A stretch of 64,000 nucleotides of DNA from Rhizobium ecuadorense (GTDB taxonomy: Bacteria; Pseudomonadota; Alphaproteobacteria; Rhizobiales; Rhizobiaceae), in the NCBI RefSeq assembly GCF_001187535.1, contig NZ_LFIO01000381.1, forward strand, positions 1 through 64,000, written 5' to 3'. This document shows positions 44,018 to 53,415 of the stretch, in pieces (position 1 is the first letter of the stretch; the number at the start of each line of letters is the position of its first letter). The position numbers were made by a program, and so were the translations under genes. The notes below the pieces were generated by a model. The model was not told the origin of the DNA. It made no database searches and saw only the letters and a list, made by a program, of their open reading frames with translations.

Positions 44018-45360
44018 TGGGCGAAAAATGCAAGCCTAACTCTTCCCTCTGGTGGCGGCTCAGCTGGCAGCTCAGTCTGGTCTTCGTCGGCGTGGTGACG
44101 GCTGTTACCATCGGGCTCTGCTTCTACGGCGCGACGATCCTCTCGCCGAACGTCGCGCTGGAGGACCATGTCACCGCCGCATTGGCTCCGGCCGTTGCGC
44201 TCGATGACGAGGGACGGCTCGAAATAAAGGATACGCCGGAGCTGGATGCACTCAAGCGGCAGTATGACGGGCTTTGGTATGTCGCGGCGACGACGAACGG
44301 TTCTTTCGTGTCTTACGGGACCATTCCTGCAGCCTACAGCGAGCTTGCGCGTCTGACCTACCTGTTCGAAGGGGCCGATATCAGGGGATCGGCCGGCACG
44401 GACGAGATCGCGTCGGTCGAAAGCGTGGAGACCGGGATCGGCGAACTCAGGGTTCTGTTCGGCGGCGTTGCCGACAAGGGCTGGCCGGTTCTTACCCTGA
44501 TGGGCGCCGTTTATCCGATCTACCTCCCGCTGTTTGCCATCGCCTTGCCTGCGGTTTTTCTTGCCGTTCCCAGGATTGTCGGGTGCGGTCTAGCCAGCGT
44601 CAGCGAGGTTGCCCGCAAGGCCTCGGAAATCGACGCTCGCCGCTACGATGCGCGCCTGCCGCTCGACGGCATTCCGAGGGAGGTCGCGCCGCTGGTGATC
44701 GCCTTCAACGAGGCGCTCGACAGGCTGGAGAACGAGTACCGCAAACGGCAGCACTTCCTGATCGATGCGGCGCACGAGTTGAGGACGCCGATCGCAATCA
44801 TGCAGACCCGGATCGACGGAACGCCGGAAGGGCAGGACCGTCGGCGATTGCTCGATGACGTCGCGCGGCTGGCGGAGACGGCCGAACAACTGCTCGATTT
44901 CGAGCGCAACGACCAGGCGACCGATCTCCATGAGATGGTCGATCTCGTCGAGATTGCCCGCTCCGTCGTTGCCGACCTCGCGCCGCTGGCGATCGGCGCC
45001 GGCTACCAGATCTCGTTTCAGAGCGAGGTCGAGAGCCTGAAGCGCAAGGGCAGCCCCTCGGCGCTGCCGCGAGCGGTGAGCAACCTCGTGCGCAATGCCA
45101 TCGATCATGGCGGCGGGAGCGGCATGATCACCGTCTCCGTGTCGGCCTCCGGCGGCGGTCGGATCAGCGTCGCCGACGAGGGGCCGGGCATTCCGGCCGA
45201 GCACCGCGAGCTGGTGTTCGAACCGTTCTATCGTGTCACTCCGAAGAGCACGGGGGCGGGGCTCGGCCTCAGCCTCGTCAAACAGATCGCCGCAAACCAT
45301 GGCGGTGAAGTCAGCATCCAGAGCGGCGAAGCCGGCACTGAGGTGGCGATCCGGCTTTGA
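44014..45360 (+). CDS. Sensor histidine kinase
   Basis: A 448-aa kinase. Two membrane helices (about 20-42 and 165-190) flank a roughly 120-aa periplasmic sensor region; then a HAMP-like linker, the dimerisation/phospho-acceptor motif LIDAAHELRTPIAI with H254, and ATPase motifs N (NAIDHG), G1 (DEGPGIP) and G2 (GLGLSLVKQI). The signal sensed is unknown. It is paired with the upstream response regulator. A strong hairpin follows at 45372. Confidence 0.92.
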   Translation: MMGEKCKPNSSLWWRLSWQLSLVFVGVVTAVTIGLCFYGATILSPNVALEDHVTAALAPAVALDDEGRLEIKDTPELDALKRQYDGLWYVAATTNGSFVSYGTIPAAYSELARLTYLFEGADIRGSAGTDEIASVESVETGIGELRVLFGGVADKGWPVLTLMGAVYPIYLPLFAIALPAVFLAVPRIVGCGLASVSEVARKASEIDARRYDARLPLDGIPREVAPLVIAFNEALDRLENEYRKRQHFLIDAAHELRTPIAIMQTRIDGTPEGQDRRRLLDDVARLAETAEQLLDFERNDQATDLHEMVDLVEIARSVVADLAPLAIGAGYQISFQSEVESLKRKGSPSALPRAVSNLVRNAIDHGGGSGMITVSVSASGGGRISVADEGPGIPAEHRELVFEPFYRVTPKSTGAGLGLSLVKQIAANHGGEVSIQSGEAGTEVAIRL

Positions 45361-45371
45361 TGACGCGGGTT

Positions 45372-45399
45372 GTTTCCGGCAGCCGACGCTGCCGGAAAC
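45372..45399 (+). terminator. Hairpin after histidine kinase gene
   Basis: GTTTCCGGCAGC and GCTGCCGGAAAC form a perfect 12-bp stem with a CGAC loop, 11 bases past the stop. No T-tract follows, so Rho or 3'-end processing may finish termination. Confidence 0.6.
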
Positions 45400-45443
45400 G
45401 ATGTAATGCTGCGGCAATTCTCGGCCGCCACTTTTGCCTGAAC

Positions 45444-45543
45444 TAGAGCGCCGCGCATCCGACAGACGCGCTAAGGACGCTCTAGCACTTTAAACTGCGC
45501 ATAATCCTTTCCGAAATCGATCTCGATTTCGGAGTTGTGCGCT
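45444..45543. repeat. Dispersed palindromic repeats (Rhizobiales type)
   Basis: Two hairpin units: TAGAGCGCCGCGCATCCG ... GACGCTCTA (about 45444-45484) and CCGAAATCGA ... TCGATTTCGG (about 45511-45532). These are frequent in Rhizobiaceae genomes (from memory of the family, not a search). They occupy the gap before the DUF3313 lipoprotein gene. Confidence 0.6.
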
Positions 45544-45566
45544 ATCGGCGATGGAGGCCAGACAGA

Positions 45567-46439
45567 GTGCGCAGCAATCCATTCACTTCATCCTTTTCAA
45601 AGCGGATTTCCAAGTTTTTATCCCTTGCCCTGCCGCTGGCGCTTGCGGCGGCTGCGGCAGGATGCAGCACAGTGCCGCTGAAGCAAGCGGGCACTCTTTC
45701 TTCCTATTCCAATCTCGGCCCGCCCAAGGGCAAGCTTCAGAAGTCGCGCATCTATGTCGACGGGGCGGGTCTTGCGCCGGCGAAGACGGTCGCCATCGCC
45801 CCGACGACCTTTGCCTTCAGCGCCGCGACCCGGATCAAATCACCGGCCGACCGCGTGATGGTGTCGAATGCGCTCGATCGGGCGCTCTGCATCTCGCTCA
45901 GCGATAGATACCGGATAGTGGCGCCGGGCGAGCCCGCCGACCTGACGATCCGCTCGGTCGTCACCGACATCGTGCCGACCAACAAGGCAATGGCCGGCGT
46001 TTCCACGGTCGTGACCGTCGGCAGCGGCTTCGCGCTCCCGGTCGGCGTGCCGCGCTTGCCGGCAGGCCTCGGCGGACTGGCGGTCGAGGCGGAAGCCGTC
46101 GACCGCGGTGGCGTGCAGCGGGCGGCGATCGTCTGGTCGCGCGGGGCAAACTCGCTGCAGAACGAGCCGCGCGTTTCCGAAGTGGGCGACGCCTATAGCC
46201 TGGCGTCGAAGTTCAGCAGCGAATTTTCCCGCATGCTGATCGCACGCAAGGAGCCGAAGGGGCTGGATCTTTCGCTTCCTTCCGGCCAGCGGATGAAATC
46301 CTGGCTCGGCGGAAAACCGAAATACGCCGCCTGCGATGCCTTCGGCCGGTCGCCCGGATTGATGGGGGCGGTGGCCGCCAAATACGGTGCGCCGCCGCAA
46401 TGGACCGAGAAGAAGCCGAAACCGGCCGCCACCTACTGA
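45567..46439 (+). CDS. DUF3313-type lipoprotein
   Basis: A 290-aa lipoprotein: a charged N-terminus, a hydrophobic leader (FLSLALPLALAAAA) and a lipobox AAG-C33. The mature part has YVDGAGLAPAKTVAIAPTTFA and LTIRSVVTDIVPTN, typical of DUF3313 proteins in outer membranes of alphaproteobacteria. GTG 45567 with GGAGG upstream was chosen. Function unknown. Confidence 0.8.
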   Translation: MRSNPFTSSFSKRISKFLSLALPLALAAAAAGCSTVPLKQAGTLSSYSNLGPPKGKLQKSRIYVDGAGLAPAKTVAIAPTTFAFSAATRIKSPADRVMVSNALDRALCISLSDRYRIVAPGEPADLTIRSVVTDIVPTNKAMAGVSTVVTVGSGFALPVGVPRLPAGLGGLAVEAEAVDRGGVQRAAIVWSRGANSLQNEPRVSEVGDAYSLASKFSSEFSRMLIARKEPKGLDLSLPSGQRMKSWLGGKPKYAACDAFGRSPGLMGAVAAKYGAPPQWTEKKPKPAATY

Positions 46440-46559
46440 GAGGATGCGCGGCGGTGCCGGCAGCTGCTGTGACAGCACCCAGCCCGCCCCAGGCTGACGC
46501 GACGGACGGAGCAAAGGCGGCAAGGCTTGTGCTCCGTCCGTTAAAGATCCGTCGCGCAT

Positions 46560-47150
46560 TCAGCCGGCGGCTCCGGGCCTCAACCAGAAATACAGTTTGA
46601 TCTGACCTGGCCTGTCCGAGGGATGCGGGCCGCGCCGGAAGAATTCGCCGCCATTGCTCTCGATCACCCGCCGGGAGGCATGGTTGTCCTCGTTGCAAAG
46701 AATGACGAGGCGGTCGAGACCTTCCTTTGCTGCTATTATCAAAAGCAGTTTCAGGGCGGTGGTTGCATATCCCTTGCGTTGCTTCCATGGCACGACCGAG
46801 TAGCCCACATGGCCCGAGACCGCGGGCGGCAACTCCTCAGTCCCTGCTTGAAAACGCAGGCTGATGCTGCCGCAGAATTCCCTGTCCCAGATCCAGAACA
46901 GACGGGTGATCAGCGGCGGTGGTTTCAACCCGGTGTGCCGCTCGCCATCAGAAACGAGGCCGTCGAGAAACCCTGATCTGTCCTGACGTAGCCGCTGGAG
47001 TTCGCCGAAAATATAGGCTTGGTCGCCGGCCCGGCGCGGATCGGGGGACCAGCCGGCGGCGAGTGCCGCTTCGAAGCCCGACAGGTTTTCAAGATCCGGC
47101 CCAAGCAGGACGACATGGCCGACGGCCCTTGCTCTATCTCCAGATGTCAT
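46560..47150 (-). CDS. GNAT-family N-acetyltransferase
   Basis: A 196-aa GNAT: SGHVGYSVVPWKQRKGYATTALKLLL is the acetyl-CoA binding segment and LDRLVILCNEDNHASRRVIESNGGEF the following helix and strand, close to RimL-type N-acetyltransferases. Substrate unknown. Convergent with the DUF3313 gene. Confidence 0.87.
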   Translation of the reverse strand: MTSGDRARAVGHVVLLGPDLENLSGFEAALAAGWSPDPRRAGDQAYIFGELQRLRQDRSGFLDGLVSDGERHTGLKPPPLITRLFWIWDREFCGSISLRFQAGTEELPPAVSGHVGYSVVPWKQRKGYATTALKLLLIIAAKEGLDRLVILCNEDNHASRRVIESNGGEFFRRGPHPSDRPGQIKLYFWLRPGAAG

Positions 47151-47310
47151 CGATCACCCACGCAATATCAGGCGGCGGGGCAATTTAGCAGGTTCGATCC
47201 GCGCGGCCGAGAGCCGCAGACAAGCATGATTGAGGGCCATTGAGAAGCGAAACGAGTTGTTTGGGGGCATGGGCATTGCCGGTGGCGCAACCGTTTCCCC
47301 GTGCCACATC

Positions 47311-47339
47311 AAAAAGCCCCGCATCGTCATGCGAGGCTT
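47311..47339 (-). terminator. Rho-independent terminator of the BA14K-like gene
   Basis: Read on the minus strand, AAGCCTCGCAT and ATGCGGGGCTT form a stem (one mismatch) with a 4-nt loop, followed directly by TTTTT. It ends 18 bp after the BA14K-like gene's stop. Confidence 0.8.
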
Positions 47340-47356
47340 GATGCTGGTGGATCAGT

Positions 47357-47857
47357 TTACCGGCACTGGCGGCGAGGGCCGTAGTTCGGCTGGTAGGTGT
47401 TGTCGTAGGCGCGGTACGACCGATAGCGGCTGTAGCAATATTCGGCGTGCGAGCTGTAGCCGGTGGAACGGTAGGCGCGCGGCTGCGAGGCGATGATGCC
47501 GCCGATCAGGGCGCCGGCCGCCAGGCCGCCGATGATGGCGCCGGTATTGTCATGATGGTAGCGGTGACCATAGCGCCGGCCGTAGCGGTCGCCGCGATAG
47601 TAGTCGCGGTCCCGATAGTAGCTGCGGTCGCGGTAGTGGTGGCGTTTGCGGTACCAGTCGTCATTGTTACCAAACTGGCCAGGGCAGTTCGTGAAGTTAT
47701 TGCAGCCGACGGTAATGATCCTGGCCTCGCCACCTCCGGGGACTGGCTGCGCGGCCGCCTGCTGCGCCGGGCTCGGCACAAAGACGGGGCCTGCCGATGC
47801 CGGCATTCCCGAGAAGGCCGTCGCTATCGACAGGGCAATGATGGCGAATTTGTTCAT
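47357..47857 (-). CDS. Secreted BA14K-like protein
   Basis: A 166-aa protein with a signal peptide ([22 protein letters not shown]), a Tyr/Arg/Asp-rich repetitive middle ([20 protein letters not shown]), a short Gly-rich hydrophobic segment, and the C-terminal BA14K signature [25 protein letters not shown]. The family is Brucella/Rhizobium specific and immunoreactive in Brucella; its function is unclear. AAGGTGAG precedes the ATG at 47857. Confidence 0.87.
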   Translation of the reverse strand: MNKFAIIALSIATAFSGMPASAGPVFVPSPAQQAAAQPVPGGGEARIITVGCNNFTNCPGQFGNNDDWYRKRHHYRDRSYYRDRDYYRGDRYGRRYGHRYHHDNTGAIIGGLAAGALIGGIIASQPRAYRSTGYSSHAEYCYSRYRSYRAYDNTYQPNYGPRRQCR

Positions 47858-48055
47858 TTCACTCACCTTGGGTAAACGGATGTATCGAGCGGATAACGCA
47901 AGGGAAGGGATTTAGTTCATTCTGGGAATGGTGGAGGCATTTCTCGCCGAAATATTCGGCAGGAAGTTCAAATTGAAAGCAGATGCTCAATTAGATCTTT
48001 ATGAGACTGCTGGTTCAATCCTGCTGCAACAGCACTCCAGTGCGGAAGGATTATC

Positions 48056-48994
48056 ATGCGGCTCTCCAGGCTTCTCGGCGTTCTCTGTCTCTCCACGACA
48101 GTGGCGCTTTCACCTCTCACCATTCTATCTACCGATCTCTCGCCGGCGTTCGCCAAGGGCGGCAACGGAGGCGGCGGCGGTAACGGCGGCGGCGGAGGAG
48201 GAGGCAACGGCGGCGGCCATGGCGGCGGCAGCGGCAGCGGCAACAGCGGCGGAAGCCATGGCGGTGGCGGCAGTAACAGCGGCGGCAGCGGAAAGAGCAG
48301 CACGCACTCCAGCGGCAAGACCGAGAACGGCCGCAGCGCCAAGGGCGCCGGCAAAGCGGTCCAGACCGGCCAGGCCGGCAGGGCGAAGTCTGCCAAGCAG
48401 ACCGTCAGCACGAAGGGCTCGGCCAAGAAGACGACCATCGCCTCGGTGCCTGCGGCAAAGCCGGCGAAGAAGCCAGCGGCCGAGCTCGCCGGTCTCAATT
48501 CGCTCAAACGCAACTTCCATGCGCTGATGAACACGGCGGATCCGCGCATGTCGGCGATCTCGGCATTCGCTACCGCCTATGCGCAGTACGAACTGGCCAA
48601 CGGCGTTGCCCCGTCGGCCGACGATCCCGCTCTTGGCGACGCGGCGCTGGCGGCCGCGCTCGCTACCGCCACCAAGACCGGCACGGTCAGCCCTGAGGCC
48701 CTCAGCTGGGCAAAGGATACGCTGGGCGTCGGCCCGGCGGTTGGCACGATTGACCAGATGCGGGAGGCCTTGGCGGCGCAGGCTCCGGCGGCGGAAACCC
48801 CTGCAGACGGAACCGAAACCGAGACCAGCGATACGGCCGAGGGCGGCGAGACGACAGATCCTGCGGTGACTGCGGAGACGCCGGAAGCCGACACGGGCAG
48901 CACGGAAGAGGTCTCGGGAACGACCGAATCCACGCCGGCCATCGATCCGACCGAAACCTCGGCGCCGACGAGCACGGAAACCACCGGCCTCTGA
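48056..48994 (+). CDS. Secreted Gly-rich / Thr-Glu-rich low-complexity protein
   Basis: A 312-aa exported protein: a signal peptide (MRLSRLLGVLCLSTTVALSP, cleaved near SPAFA-KGG), a Gly/Asn/Ser-rich segment (about 35-85), a basic Lys/Ala segment, a helical domain (about 145-240, LNSLKRNFHALMNTADPRM) and an acidic Thr/Glu-rich tail. Similar proteins in Rhizobium are annotated as hypothetical. AAGGATTATC precedes the ATG. The Gly-rich DNA is a likely spot for length variation. Confidence 0.72.
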   Translation: MRLSRLLGVLCLSTTVALSPLTILSTDLSPAFAKGGNGGGGGNGGGGGGGNGGGHGGGSGSGNSGGSHGGGGSNSGGSGKSSTHSSGKTENGRSAKGAGKAVQTGQAGRAKSAKQTVSTKGSAKKTTIASVPAAKPAKKPAAELAGLNSLKRNFHALMNTADPRMSAISAFATAYAQYELANGVAPSADDPALGDAALAAALATATKTGTVSPEALSWAKDTLGVGPAVGTIDQMREALAAQAPAAETPADGTETETSDTAEGGETTDPAVTAETPEADTGSTEEVSGTTESTPAIDPTETSAPTSTETTGL

Positions 48995-49103
48995 TCGCGC
49001 CGATCATTGGAAAACGTCCGTCCCTATCCCGACCGTGACGCGGAAGGTCAGGGGCGCGGAGAAGAAGGGGAGGCCGGGCATCGCCTGACGCGCCCGGTCA
49101 GCC

Positions 49104-49313
49104 TCACCTTCCGCCAGCCAGCAATCGAAGCTGGTTCTCGTCATGCACGCCTTGCCGGTAAAGCTCGATGATAAGGGCGCCAAGACGGGCGGCTTGCTCG
49201 CCTGATCGATCAATCTGGAGCTCGCTACACAGCGCTTCATGGACACGCCTGCACACGTCGAGATCTTCGGAGGCGAGCGGTTCGTCACGCGTGCTGAACA
49301 GCTTGTCTGACAT
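49104..49313 (-). CDS. Small hypothetical protein
   Basis: A 69-aa all-helical protein: MSDKLFSTRDEPLASEDLDVCRRVHEALC, then EQAARLGALIIELYRQGVHDENQLRLLAGGR. It resembles small Rhizobiales proteins of unknown function. AGGG upstream is a weak ribosome site, but codon use looks coding. It stands alone on its strand. Confidence 0.6.
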   Translation of the reverse strand: MSDKLFSTRDEPLASEDLDVCRRVHEALCSELQIDRSGEQAARLGALIIELYRQGVHDENQLRLLAGGR

Positions 49314-49520
49314 CGCAATCTGCCCTTTTCGATGCGGTGAATCGCTATCAGTGAAAAAAAGATAATTTCGCGATCTTTGCTCTGCAAGATGGGCGAACGT
49401 CCGATGTTCAAAAACAATTCGGCGCGCGCGCGCACGCCAGGAAAGATTGGGGTGAGGGCGGCGCGGCTGGATATGAGACCGATGGGGCGTCGGCCCGACG
49501 GGCGGCGCGCGTGAGGAGGT

Positions 49521-49697
49521 CTACCCGGGTGCGGGATCCTTGCCGCTTTGCTTAGACAGGCGCAGTTCTTTCAGCCGCTTGGTTTTCTCCCGGCGGGCCC
49601 GCTGCTCCGCCTCGATGGTTTCCTTGGCGGCTCGCTCGGTGTTTTCGAAACGATCCTGTCGGTAAGCCTTTGATGAGGGTTCACGTTCTCTTGTCAT
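49521..49697 (-). CDS. Small charged helical protein
   Basis: A 58-aa protein, MTREREPSSKAYRQDRFENT..., almost one long charged helix (KETIEAEQRARREKTKRLKELRLSK). Such proteins are common next to Rhizobiales genes, function unknown. An upstream ATG (49757) would give 78 aa; neither has a good ribosome site. Confidence 0.5.
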   Translation of the reverse strand: MTREREPSSKAYRQDRFENTERAAKETIEAEQRARREKTKRLKELRLSKQSGKDPAPG

Positions 49698-49868
49698 GGC
49701 CGCTAAACGCAAATCGGCGAAAACGGTTTCATGCGAAAATGCGTAACCTGCCATCAATCGATCGGCCTGATCGGGCGGCGGCCCGTTGTTGCAGCCGGCG
49801 AATGATGATTTCGCCGTGTGGTCATGCCGGCCGCCGGGTACCTGATCGGCGCCCGGCGGATTGATCGG

Positions 49869-50705
49869 TCAGCCCTTGATGAAGGCGAGGATGTCGGGAT
49901 TGATGATGTCGGCATGAGTGGTGCACATGCCGTGCGGAAATTTCTCGTAGACCTTCAGCGTGGCGTTCTGCAGCAGCTTGGACGAGAGCAGGGCGGAGTC
50001 GGCGATCGGCACAATCTGATCATCGTCCCCGTGCATGACGAAGGTCGGCAGGTTGATCATCTTCAGGTCTTCGGTGAAATCGGTTTCCGAAAAGGCCTTG
50101 ATGCCGTCGTAATGGGCCTTGGCGCCGCCGATCATGCCCTGACGCCACCAATTGTCGATAACTGGCTCCGATACTTTCGCACCCGGCCGGTTGAAGCTGT
50201 AGAACGGGCCGGCCGGCAGGTCACGGTAGAATTGCGAACGATTGGCGGCGAGCTGCTTGCGCAGATCATCGAAGACCTCGATCGGCAGGCCGCCGGGATT
50301 AGCAGCCGTTTTCACCATGATCGGCGGCACGGCGCCGATGATGACGAGCTTGGCGACGCGGCCCTGCGGCTGGCCATGGCGGGCGACATAATGGGTTGCT
50401 TCACCACCGCCGGTGGAGTGGCCGATATGGACGGCGTTCCTGAGATCGAGATGCTCGACGACGGCTGCGGCGTCGGCGGCGTAATGGTCCATGTCGTGAC
50501 CGTCGCCCACCTGGGTGGAGCGGCCATGGCCGCGCCTGTCATGGGCGACGACCCGGTAACCCTTATCGAGGAAGAACAGCATCTGGGCGTCCCAGTCGTC
50601 GGAGCAGAGCGGCCAGCCGTGATGGAACATGATTGGCTGGGCGGTCTTCGGCCCCCAATCCTTGTAGAAAATCTCGACGCCGTCCTTGGTCGTGACTTTG
50701 CTCAT
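49869..50705 (-). CDS. Alpha/beta hydrolase (chloroperoxidase-like)
   Basis: A 278-aa alpha/beta hydrolase. Nucleophile elbow GHSTGGGEA (Ser near residue 96), acid Asp in VMHGDDDQIVPI (about 226), His in FPHGMCTTHADIIN (about 256-264). The pattern matches cofactor-free non-heme haloperoxidases and esterases. AAGGGAG precedes the ATG. Physiological substrate unknown. Confidence 0.88.
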   Translation of the reverse strand: MSKVTTKDGVEIFYKDWGPKTAQPIMFHHGWPLCSDDWDAQMLFFLDKGYRVVAHDRRGHGRSTQVGDGHDMDHYAADAAAVVEHLDLRNAVHIGHSTGGGEATHYVARHGQPQGRVAKLVIIGAVPPIMVKTAANPGGLPIEVFDDLRKQLAANRSQFYRDLPAGPFYSFNRPGAKVSEPVIDNWWRQGMIGGAKAHYDGIKAFSETDFTEDLKMINLPTFVMHGDDDQIVPIADSALLSSKLLQNATLKVYEKFPHGMCTTHADIINPDILAFIKG

Positions 50706-51039
50706 GTCATGCTCCCTTGGTTGGATTGGATCGGATTAATGCGGCTGGACGTTTGCTTCGCTGCCGGCAGAATTGGCAAGACGGCGAGCGTGGTTGCGAA
50801 GGCAGCCGCAATGAGCCAATTTTTTGCCGTTCGTTCAAGATATCTCTTCGGGTGGTTCAATATATCTGTCCGGGTAGCTGTGTTCGCGTTCTCTGCATTG
50901 CGCCGCAATTGCAGGCCGCCCGTGCTCACTTGAACGCCGGTTTACGCCCAACCATCTAATCCTCAACAACAGCACAATGGCAACCGTCCAACCGAGACCG
51001 CTTCGTCGGCGCCGGGCGGTGGTGCCTGAGGATCAAATC

Positions 51040-51999
51040 ATGGGTTACATGGACAAGGAGATAGCGCCTCAGAATGACGGGGCGCTGATCGATGGCTATT
51101 CGCAATCGATCGCAGCAGCAGTCGACACGGTCGGCCCCGCCGTCAGCCGGATCGAGAGGGCCGGCAGCCGGCAGGGGCACGGGTCGGGCTTCGCCGTCTC
51201 GCCCGACGGCTTGATTATCACCAACAGCCATGTCGTCGACGACGCCAAGGTCGTTCGCATCACCACGCCCGATGGCTTCGTCACCGAGGGCCGCGTGCTC
51301 GGCCGTGATATCGATACCGATATCGCCCTCATTCGCGCCAATACAAGCACTGGCGCCTGGGCGAAGCTCGGAGATTCCCAGCGCCTGCGCCGGGGTCATA
51401 TTGCCATCGCGATCGGAAACCCGCTCGGTTTCGAATGGACTGTCACCGCCGGCATCGTCTCGGCGCTCGGCCGGTCGATGCGGGCAGCCAGCGGCCGGCT
51501 GATAGAGGATGTCATCCAGACCGATGCGGCGCTCAATCCCGGCAACTCAGGCGGGCCGCTGGTGTCTTCCAACGGGGAGGTGATCGGCGTCAACACCGCC
51601 GTCATCCAAGGCGCGCAGAGCATCGCCTTTGCGGTGGCGTCGAATACCGCCAATTTCGTCGTGTCGGAGATTCTCCGCCACGGTCAGGTCAGGCGCGCCT
51701 TCATCGGCATTTCTGGCGATACGATCGTGCTGCCGCGCCGGGTGGCGCTTGCAGCGGGCACGGCGCAGACGACCTCCGTCCGCATCCGCCGCGTCGAGCC
51801 GGAAGGGCCGGCGGCAAAGGGCGGGCTGCAGGAGGGCGATTACATTCTCGCCATCGACGCCAGCCCGGTCGGCGGCGTCGACGATATCGTCCGATTGATG
51901 GACGGCAGCAGGATCGGCAAGGAGACGGAGATCCTGGTGTTCTCGGTGGCTGCGCGGGTCGAGAAGAAGACCTTGCTGCCGATGGCGCGGACGTCCTGA
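51040..51999 (+). CDS. HtrA/Deg-like serine protease with PDZ domain
   Basis: A 319-aa S1C protease. Catalytic triad: H64 (TNSHVV), D94 (DTDIAL), S170 (GNSGGP); a PDZ domain occupies about 225-315 (LQEGDYILAIDASPVGGVDDIVRLM). No signal peptide or membrane segment is present, so it is probably cytoplasmic, unlike typical periplasmic Deg proteases. Start ATG 51040 has GAGG upstream; an in-frame ATG at 50977 does not. Confidence 0.87.
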   Translation: MGYMDKEIAPQNDGALIDGYSQSIAAAVDTVGPAVSRIERAGSRQGHGSGFAVSPDGLIITNSHVVDDAKVVRITTPDGFVTEGRVLGRDIDTDIALIRANTSTGAWAKLGDSQRLRRGHIAIAIGNPLGFEWTVTAGIVSALGRSMRAASGRLIEDVIQTDAALNPGNSGGPLVSSNGEVIGVNTAVIQGAQSIAFAVASNTANFVVSEILRHGQVRRAFIGISGDTIVLPRRVALAAGTAQTTSVRIRRVEPEGPAAKGGLQEGDYILAIDASPVGGVDDIVRLMDGSRIGKETEILVFSVAARVEKKTLLPMARTS

Positions 52000-52017
52000 T
52001 GAAAACGTCACGCCACG

Positions 52018-53019
52018 TCAGGCGCTGACCGCCTCCTGCTGCGTCCCTGAAAAATCGACAGCCGCAAAGGCAGCTGCCAGCACCTCCGGCCCGGCGCCGC
52101 TTTTGGCTGCATCGGTCGACAGGATCTGACGGTAGCGCCTGGCGCCGGGCAGGCCGGTGAAGAGGCCGACCATGTGGCGGGCCACGTGCTGCAGCCGGCC
52201 GCCGCTGGCGATATGGCGTTCGGCATAGGCCATCATTCGGTCGCGCAGGCCTTCCCAGTCCGGCTCTCCCGCGGGGGCGCCGAAGAAGCGCTGGTCGATT
52301 TCGGAAAGAATCGCCGCATTCTGATAGGCGGCGCGGCCCAGCATGACGCCGTCGACATGGGCGAGGTGGGTGGCGGCTTCATCAAGCGTGCGGATGCCGC
52401 CGTTGATACCGATGAAGACATCCGGCCAGCGCTGTTTCATCCGATAGACGATCTCGTAGTCGAGCGGCGGGATTTCCCGGTTTTCCTTCGGGCTCAGGCC
52501 CTTCAGCCAGGCTTTGCGGGCATGGATCCAGATCGCGTCGGCGCCGGCATCGAGAACGCGGGTGATGAGCGCCGGCAGTGCCTGTTCCGGCTCCTGCTCG
52601 TCGACGCCGATGCGGCATTTCACGGTCACCGGCACGGTCGCAACCCTCTTCATCGCCGCGATGCATTCGGCCACCGTCTCCGGCGTCAGCATCAGGCAGG
52701 CACCGAAGGTGCCAGACTGCACCCGGTCGGAGGGGCAGCCGACATTGAGGTTGATCTCGTCGTAGCCGTAGGCTTCCGATATCCTCACCGCCTCGGCAAG
52801 CTTGGCCGGATCCGATCCGCCGAGCTGCAGGGCCAGCGGATGCTCGGCTGCGTCATGGCCGAGCAATCGGTCGCGCGGACCGTGGATGATCGCATCGGCC
52901 ACCACCATCTCGGTATAGAGCAGCGCCTGCCGGCTGATCTGGCGGTGGAAATAACGGCAATGCCGATCCGTCCAGTCGATCATCGGGGCGACCGCGAAAA
53001 TCGGGCTCTTCTGCATCAT
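52018..53019 (-). CDS. dusA: tRNA-dihydrouridine(20/20a) synthase
   Basis: A 333-aa FMN TIM-barrel enzyme that reduces uridine in the tRNA D-loop. It starts MQKSPIFAVAPMIDWTDRHCR, with the DusA-type APMIDWTD; NLNVGCPSDRVQSGTFGACLM contains the catalytic Cys; and KCRIGVD and IGINGGI follow. Start 53019 (ATGATG) gives the usual N-terminus. Convergent with the HtrA-like gene. Confidence 0.93.
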   Translation of the reverse strand: MMQKSPIFAVAPMIDWTDRHCRYFHRQISRQALLYTEMVVADAIIHGPRDRLLGHDAAEHPLALQLGGSDPAKLAEAVRISEAYGYDEINLNVGCPSDRVQSGTFGACLMLTPETVAECIAAMKRVATVPVTVKCRIGVDEQEPEQALPALITRVLDAGADAIWIHARKAWLKGLSPKENREIPPLDYEIVYRMKQRWPDVFIGINGGIRTLDEAATHLAHVDGVMLGRAAYQNAAILSEIDQRFFGAPAGEPDWEGLRDRMMAYAERHIASGGRLQHVARHMVGLFTGLPGARRYRQILSTDAAKSGAGPEVLAAAFAAVDFSGTQQEAVSA

Positions 53020-53151
53020 CGACGTTCCATAATTCGTTGTTCTCTGGGTGCCGCAAGGGCGCCGCACCGCCGCGGGGGCGGGATCATTTCCACAGCGCGC
53101 ATATACCATCCGGCGGTGCGATCGACAAATGACGTTCACGCTGCAAACAGA

Positions 53152-53177
53152 AACGGCGCCCCTTGCGGAGCGCCGTT
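53152..53177 (-). terminator. Terminator of cold-shock gene
   Basis: AACGGCGC (53152-53159) and GCGCCGTT (53170-53177) form a perfect 8-bp stem 25 bp after the cspA stop; on the minus strand TTTCTGTTT follows, giving a reasonable intrinsic terminator. Confidence 0.65.
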
Positions 53178-53202
53178 CAGGCCGCCGAAGCGGAAGTCTG
53201 AC

Positions 53203-53415
53203 TTACGAAGCCGAGATGTTGACGGCCTTCGGGCCCTTGCCCATGCGGTCCGGCTCGGTGTCGAAGGTAACCTGCTGGCCTTCGCGCAGCGACTGGATGC
53301 CAGAAGCCTGCAGCGCAGAGATATGGACGAAAACGTCCTTTGCGCCGCCGTCCGGCGTGATGAAACCAAAACCCTTGTCCTGGTTGAAGAATTTTACGGT
53401 GCCCTTGGTGGCCAT
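53203..53415 (-). CDS. cspA: Cold-shock protein (CspA family)
   Basis: A 70-aa single cold-shock domain: RNP1 KGFGFI (near 14-19) and RNP2 VFVHI (27-31), binding single-stranded RNA/DNA as an RNA chaperone or transcription antiterminator. GGGAAAAGGACGATCCC precedes the ATG. The 5' side is long and hairpin-prone, as usual for cold-regulated csp mRNAs. Confidence 0.93.
   Translation of the reverse strand: MATKGTVKFFNQDKGFGFITPDGGAKDVFVHISALQASGIQSLREGQQVTFDTEPDRMGKGPKAVNISAS

Noticed and set aside
47447..47875. 142-aa Val/Ala-rich plus-strand frame opposite the BA14K-like gene
   Set aside because: Antisense reading of Tyr/Arg codon repeats; the BA14K signature and terminator fix the real strand.
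50702..50929. 75-aa frame on the minus strand overlapping the hydrolase start by ATGA, with a hydrophobic stretch
   Set aside because: No ribosome site at its start, no recognisable content and it covers the natural promoter region of the hydrolase. The ATGA overlap may be chance.
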